Of a DNA stretch of 64,000 bases, positions 61,303-64,000 are shown in pieces (position 1 is the stretch's first letter; each line of letters starts with the position of its first letter). The notes beneath the pieces were generated by a model, which saw only the letters and a program-made list of their open reading frames with translations, was not told where the DNA came from and did no database searches. Source of the stretch: an uncultured Vibrio sp. (lineage in GTDB: Bacteria; Pseudomonadota; Gammaproteobacteria; Enterobacterales; Vibrionaceae); contig CANNGN010000005.1 of assembly GCA_947504195.1 (NCBI GenBank), positions 1 to 64,000 of the forward strand, read 5' to 3'. A program made the translations under genes and the position numbers.

Positions 61303-61375
61303 TGACTCGCTCCTAGTGTTTCTTTATGCCCTTAGTTTACGCATAAACCGAATGTGAAACTGACCTTTTTTCTGC

Positions 61376-61390
61376 TCTTTACGAAAGTTT
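61376..61390 (-). promoter_or_regulatory. CpxR binding box
   Basis: On the minus strand the sequence is GTAAACTTTCGTAAA, a perfect GTAAA-N5-GTAAA tandem. It lies in the cpxR-cpxP divergent region, 109 bp upstream of the cpxP start and 74 bp upstream of cpxR, well placed to control both. Confidence 0.88.
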
Positions 61391-61498
61391 ACGATGGCTA
61401 TACGTTGCTTGACTCAGTGTTATGTATTCTAAGTCCATACGCTAATCAATAACGATAACGTGCAAACAGAATACATAATGACAATTGAGGAATTCAAA

Positions 61499-62005
61499 AT
61501 GAAAAAGATGACAAAAGTAATCCTAGGCGCAACAGTTCTTCCTATTCTACTTAGCACTACTGCGGTAATGGCAAAAGGTGGAGATAAAGAAGGGCGTGAT
61601 GATAACTGCAGACATGGTTCCGAGAAGTCATTAATGAAAAAGCTTGATTTGACGTCTGAACAACAAGCAAAAATGGACGAGCTTCGTAAAGCGGGCCGTG
61701 ACAATATGGCAAAAGATCGCAATGAACGACAAGCTGAGATGCAAGCAATGCGTGCGCAAGAGAAGCAAATCGTAATGGCGGCGGACTTTGATGAAGCTGC
61801 TGCCCAAGAGCTTGCTAAAAAAATGGTAGATGACCAAGCTGAAAAACGAGTTGAACAGTTGAAAAAACGTTTTGAAATGATGAGTATTTTAACGCCCGAA
61901 CAGAAAGAAAAACTTGTAGAGCTGCAACAAGATCAGATGGGCAGCTGCGATATGGACGGTAAAAAAGGCGGACATAAACATAAAGGTAATAAAGGTTCAA
62001 ACTAA
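61499..62005 (+). CDS. cpxP: CpxP/Spy family periplasmic stress protein
   Basis: The 168-residue secreted protein has signal peptide KKMTKVILGATVLPILLSTTAVMA, then a mostly helical domain with two LTxxQ motifs (LDLTSEQQAKM near 43 and ILTPEQKEKL near 130). CpxP inhibits CpxA and acts as a chaperone-adaptor. The tail is rich in Lys, His and Gly (KKGGHKHKGNKG) and could bind metal (inference). I use ATG 61499 with GAGG upstream. Confidence 0.93.
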   Translation: MKKMTKVILGATVLPILLSTTAVMAKGGDKEGRDDNCRHGSEKSLMKKLDLTSEQQAKMDELRKAGRDNMAKDRNERQAEMQAMRAQEKQIVMAADFDEAAAQELAKKMVDDQAEKRVEQLKKRFEMMSILTPEQKEKLVELQQDQMGSCDMDGKKGGHKHKGNKGSN

Positions 62006-62039
62006 CGTTGAATCCCGAATGTAAGAAGTGACCGATATT

Positions 62040-62070
62040 AAGCAGCCCGAGTGGCTGCTTTTTGTTTTTA
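62040..62070 (+). terminator. cpxP terminator
   Basis: AAGCAGCC-CGAGT-GGCTGCTT followed by TTTGTTTTTA. The short GC-rich stem and long U-tail resemble Hfq-binding sRNA 3' ends. Confidence 0.88.
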
Positions 62071-62178
62071 TTGAGCTTGATCAATGAGTTAATTTAATTC
62101 GCTTTTTTTACCAATTAATTGATGAAGTTGTGCGGTAGATCTTTCTATAATGGTTCGAAATATAAAAGGAATTCAAAA

Positions 62179-63096
62179 ATGAATCAGAATGAATACGGTC
62201 GTTTGGTGACATTGGCGGCATGGACAGCCACGGTGGTTGCCTCTTTGCTATTGATTATAAAAGTAGTGGCTTGGTGGTTTACAGGGTCAGTAAGTATGCT
62301 CGCTTCTTTAGTTGACTCTATGCTTGATATCGCCGCATCAGTGGTCAATTTAATTGTCGTACGCTATTCATTACAACCTGCTGATCGTGAGCATGCTTTT
62401 GGACATGGTAAGGCAGAGTCTATCGCCGCGTTAGCTCAAGCTATGTTTATTTCTGGTTCCGCCGTTTTCTTGATGTTGAATGGTGTTGAACGATTTTTTC
62501 GCCCCCAGGAGTTAACCTCACCTGAGTTCGGTGTTGGTGTAAGTATGATTGCCATACTTTTGACTGGTGGGTTAGTTATATTTCAAAAGAAGGTCGTTAA
62601 ACAAACCGGTAGTCAGGCGATAGCTGCAGACTCTTTGCATTACCAGACTGACCTCTATATGAATGCAGCTATCATGGTTGCACTTTGTTTAAGCTGGGTA
62701 GGAATTGGTCAAGCTGATGCGGTTTTTGCCATGGGGATTGGTATTTATATCCTCTATAGTGCTTATGATATGGCTAAAGAAGCGGTTAATGTACTGCTTG
62801 ATAAAAAACTGCCAGATGAGGAGATAGCGGAGATTCGTCAAATTTGCTTATCCGTAGATAAAGTTCTTGGTGTTCATGATTTAAGAACTCGATTATCAGG
62901 CCCTGTTCGGTTTATTCAAATGCATTTAGAGCTCGACGACGATATGCCGTTAATTGAAGCGCATGATATTTCCGAAGAAGTAGAAAATTTACTCCTAGAA
63001 CGCTTCCCAAGTTCTGATGTCTTGGTGCATCACGACCCTTATTCAGTTATTTTGGGCCCCGAAAGAGCTGTTGAACTTAATGAGCCAAAAGCTTAA
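62179..63096 (+). CDS. fieF: Ferrous-iron/zinc efflux pump FieF (cation diffusion facilitator)
   Basis: The 305-residue inner membrane exporter uses proton exchange to remove Fe2+/Zn2+. It has six membrane helices in the first 205 residues. The metal-site Asp pair is in [12 protein letters not shown] near 48-52 and the matching pair in [12 protein letters not shown] near 155-162; a C-terminal cytoplasmic domain contains [15 protein letters not shown] and VHHDP. I use ATG 62179 with AAAAGGA upstream; an earlier in-frame start lacks family similarity. Confidence 0.94.
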   Translation: MNQNEYGRLVTLAAWTATVVASLLLIIKVVAWWFTGSVSMLASLVDSMLDIAASVVNLIVVRYSLQPADREHAFGHGKAESIAALAQAMFISGSAVFLMLNGVERFFRPQELTSPEFGVGVSMIAILLTGGLVIFQKKVVKQTGSQAIAADSLHYQTDLYMNAAIMVALCLSWVGIGQADAVFAMGIGIYILYSAYDMAKEAVNVLLDKKLPDEEIAEIRQICLSVDKVLGVHDLRTRLSGPVRFIQMHLELDDDMPLIEAHDISEEVENLLLERFPSSDVLVHHDPYSVILGPERAVELNEPKA

Positions 63097-63120
63097 TTAA
63101 GTTCTGCTCATTGTCTTTTT

Positions 63121-63147
63121 TATCAGAAATAGCCCCGATTTCTGATA
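63121..63147. repeat. 10-bp inverted repeat between fieF and pfkA
   Basis: TATCAGAAAT and ATTTCTGATA flank AGCCCCG, about 25 nt after the fieF stop. The T-run precedes rather than follows it on the plus strand, so it is not a standard terminator. Confidence 0.6.
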
Positions 63148-63319
63148 TGAATCAACAAAAACCTACTATAATATTGCCATACTTCGTTCCAAATTGAGAA
63201 CTTATTCATCGATGCGAAATAAGAGTGGAAATTCTGCTCTAGCAAGGTAACATACGCGAATGAACAGGATAGTTCTCCACTCGTTTGCAACCAACGAGTA
63301 GATAAAAAATTATTATTTT

Positions 63320-63336
63320 TTTTGGGTTTCCCAAAA
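63320..63336 (+). promoter_or_regulatory. Hairpin abutting the pfkA ribosome binding site
   Basis: TTTTGGG-TTT-CCCAAAA is a perfect 7-bp stem ending 2 nt before the GAGGGTGA Shine-Dalgarno of pfkA. It may affect translation initiation or mRNA stability. No ligand-binding fold is recognised. Confidence 0.5.
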
Positions 63337-63348
63337 TCGAGGGTGAGC

Positions 63349-64000
63349 ATGATTAAGAAAATCGGGATATTAACCAGCGGCGGCGATGCTCCTGGAATGA
63401 ATGCTGCGGTACGTGGTGTCGTACGTACAGCACTAAGTCAGGACCTGGAAGTCTATGGCGTTTACGATGGTTATTTGGGACTTTACGAAGATCGCATTGA
63501 GAAGCTCGATCGTTCTAGTGTATCTGACATCATTAACCGTGGCGGTACGTTCCTTGGTTCAGCGCGTTTTCCTGAATTTAAAGAAGAATCCATTCGCCAA
63601 GTCGCAATCGAAAACTTACAAAAACATGGCATCGAAGCGCTTGTTGTTGTAGGTGGTGATGGGTCTTACATGGGAGCTAAAAAGCTAACAGAAATGGGCT
63701 ATCCATGTATCGGATTACCGGGCACGATTGATAACGACATTGCCGGAACTGATTATACAATTGGTTACTTAACAGCATTAAATACAGTTATTGATGCTAT
63801 TGATCGTCTACGCGATACATCATCTTCTCACCAGCGTATTTCAATTGTTGAGATCATGGGGCGTCATTGTGGTGACCTGACTTTGATGGCAGCTATTGCG
63901 GGTGGGTGTGAGTATGTGATTACCCCAGAAACCGGCCTTGATATGGATGAGTTAATTTCAAATATCCAAGACGGTATCGCAAAAGGTAAGAAGCACGCCA
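63349..64000 (+). CDS. pfkA: 6-phosphofructokinase, isozyme I (partial, cut at window end)
   Basis: The enzyme phosphorylates fructose 6-phosphate with ATP, the committed step of glycolysis. About 217 of the expected 320 residues are present. The N-terminus reads [19 protein letters not shown] with the ATP-site GGDAPG, followed by [11 protein letters not shown] near 102 and the catalytic [10 protein letters not shown] near 125, where the first Asp is the base. ATG 63349 has GAGGGTGA upstream. The remainder lies beyond 64000. Confidence 0.97.
   Translation, partial: MIKKIGILTSGGDAPGMNAAVRGVVRTALSQDLEVYGVYDGYLGLYEDRIEKLDRSSVSDIINRGGTFLGSARFPEFKEESIRQVAIENLQKHGIEALVVVGGDGSYMGAKKLTEMGYPCIGLPGTIDNDIAGTDYTIGYLTALNTVIDAIDRLRDTSSSHQRISIVEIMGRHCGDLTLMAAIAGGCEYVITPETGLDMDELISNIQDGIAKGKKHA

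Noticed and set aside
63121..63147. A fieF terminator
   Set aside because: The stem is perfect but the T-run lies on its 5' side on the plus strand and no T-run follows on either strand.

Overview
This window reads as a stretch of chromosome from a marine gammaproteobacterium of the family Vibrionaceae, most likely Vibrio or a close relative. The evidence is gene content and order. It has typA/glnA/glnL/glnG, yihY-dtd-yiiD, a full gspC-N type II secretion operon beside pckA-hslO-hslR, cysQ-nudE-nfuA-gntX|bioH, tex|greB, ompR-envZ|recG-trmH-spoT-rpoZ-gmk, a two-part sodium:solute symporter next to a LuxR-type response regulator, and cpxAR|cpxP-fieF-pfkA. Base composition is moderately AT-rich and even by eye. 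I saw no insertion sequence, integrase, prophage or CRISPR array.

Layout. 1-680: the tail of an rRNA operon (23S 3' end, 5S, tRNA-Asp, terminator), then a second, structurally disrupted tRNA-Asp copy with the same terminator. 0.75-8.5 kb: add, then the nitrogen regulon core (ntrC, ntrB, glnA, with a sigma-54 promoter and NtrC-type palindromes), then divergent typA. 8.6-13.6 kb: a DUF2959 lipoprotein, yihY, dtd, the yiiD acetyltransferase-thioesterase fusion and an AsmA-like protein. 13.6-16.9 kb: pckA, hslO, hslR. 17.1-28.3 kb: the twelve-gene type II secretion operon gspC to gspN, tightly packed with overlapping starts; the prepilin peptidase is not here. 28.4-36.1 kb: cysQ, nudE, nfuA and gntX facing bioH, a small protein of unknown function, tex and greB.

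36.1-43.4 kb is the least conserved-looking block: two chemoreceptors, an Lrp/AsnC regulator, a YitT-type membrane protein and an aromatic aminotransferase lie between greB and ompR, which I recall as close neighbours in other vibrios. 43.7-51.9 kb: ompR-envZ with an intrinsic-terminator-like hairpin between them, facing recG, trmH, spoT, rpoZ and gmk. 52.1-52.9 kb: yhhQ, preceded by a good promoter and a preQ1-I-like riboswitch whose tail contains the Shine-Dalgarno sequence. 53-58.6 kb: symporter subunits, response regulator, dsbD, fxsA. 58.6-64 kb: trmL, cpxA-cpxR divergent from cpxP with a consensus CpxR box, fieF, and pfkA cut by the window end.

Most of the window is ordinary core genome. 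The observations most worth a second look are the remodelled tRNA-Asp copy, the preQ1 switch on yhhQ, the hairpin splitting ompR from envZ, several long perfect inverted repeats in intergenic DNA, the uncharacterised protein between bioH and tex, and the greB-ompR insertion. I found no convincing new multi-gene system.
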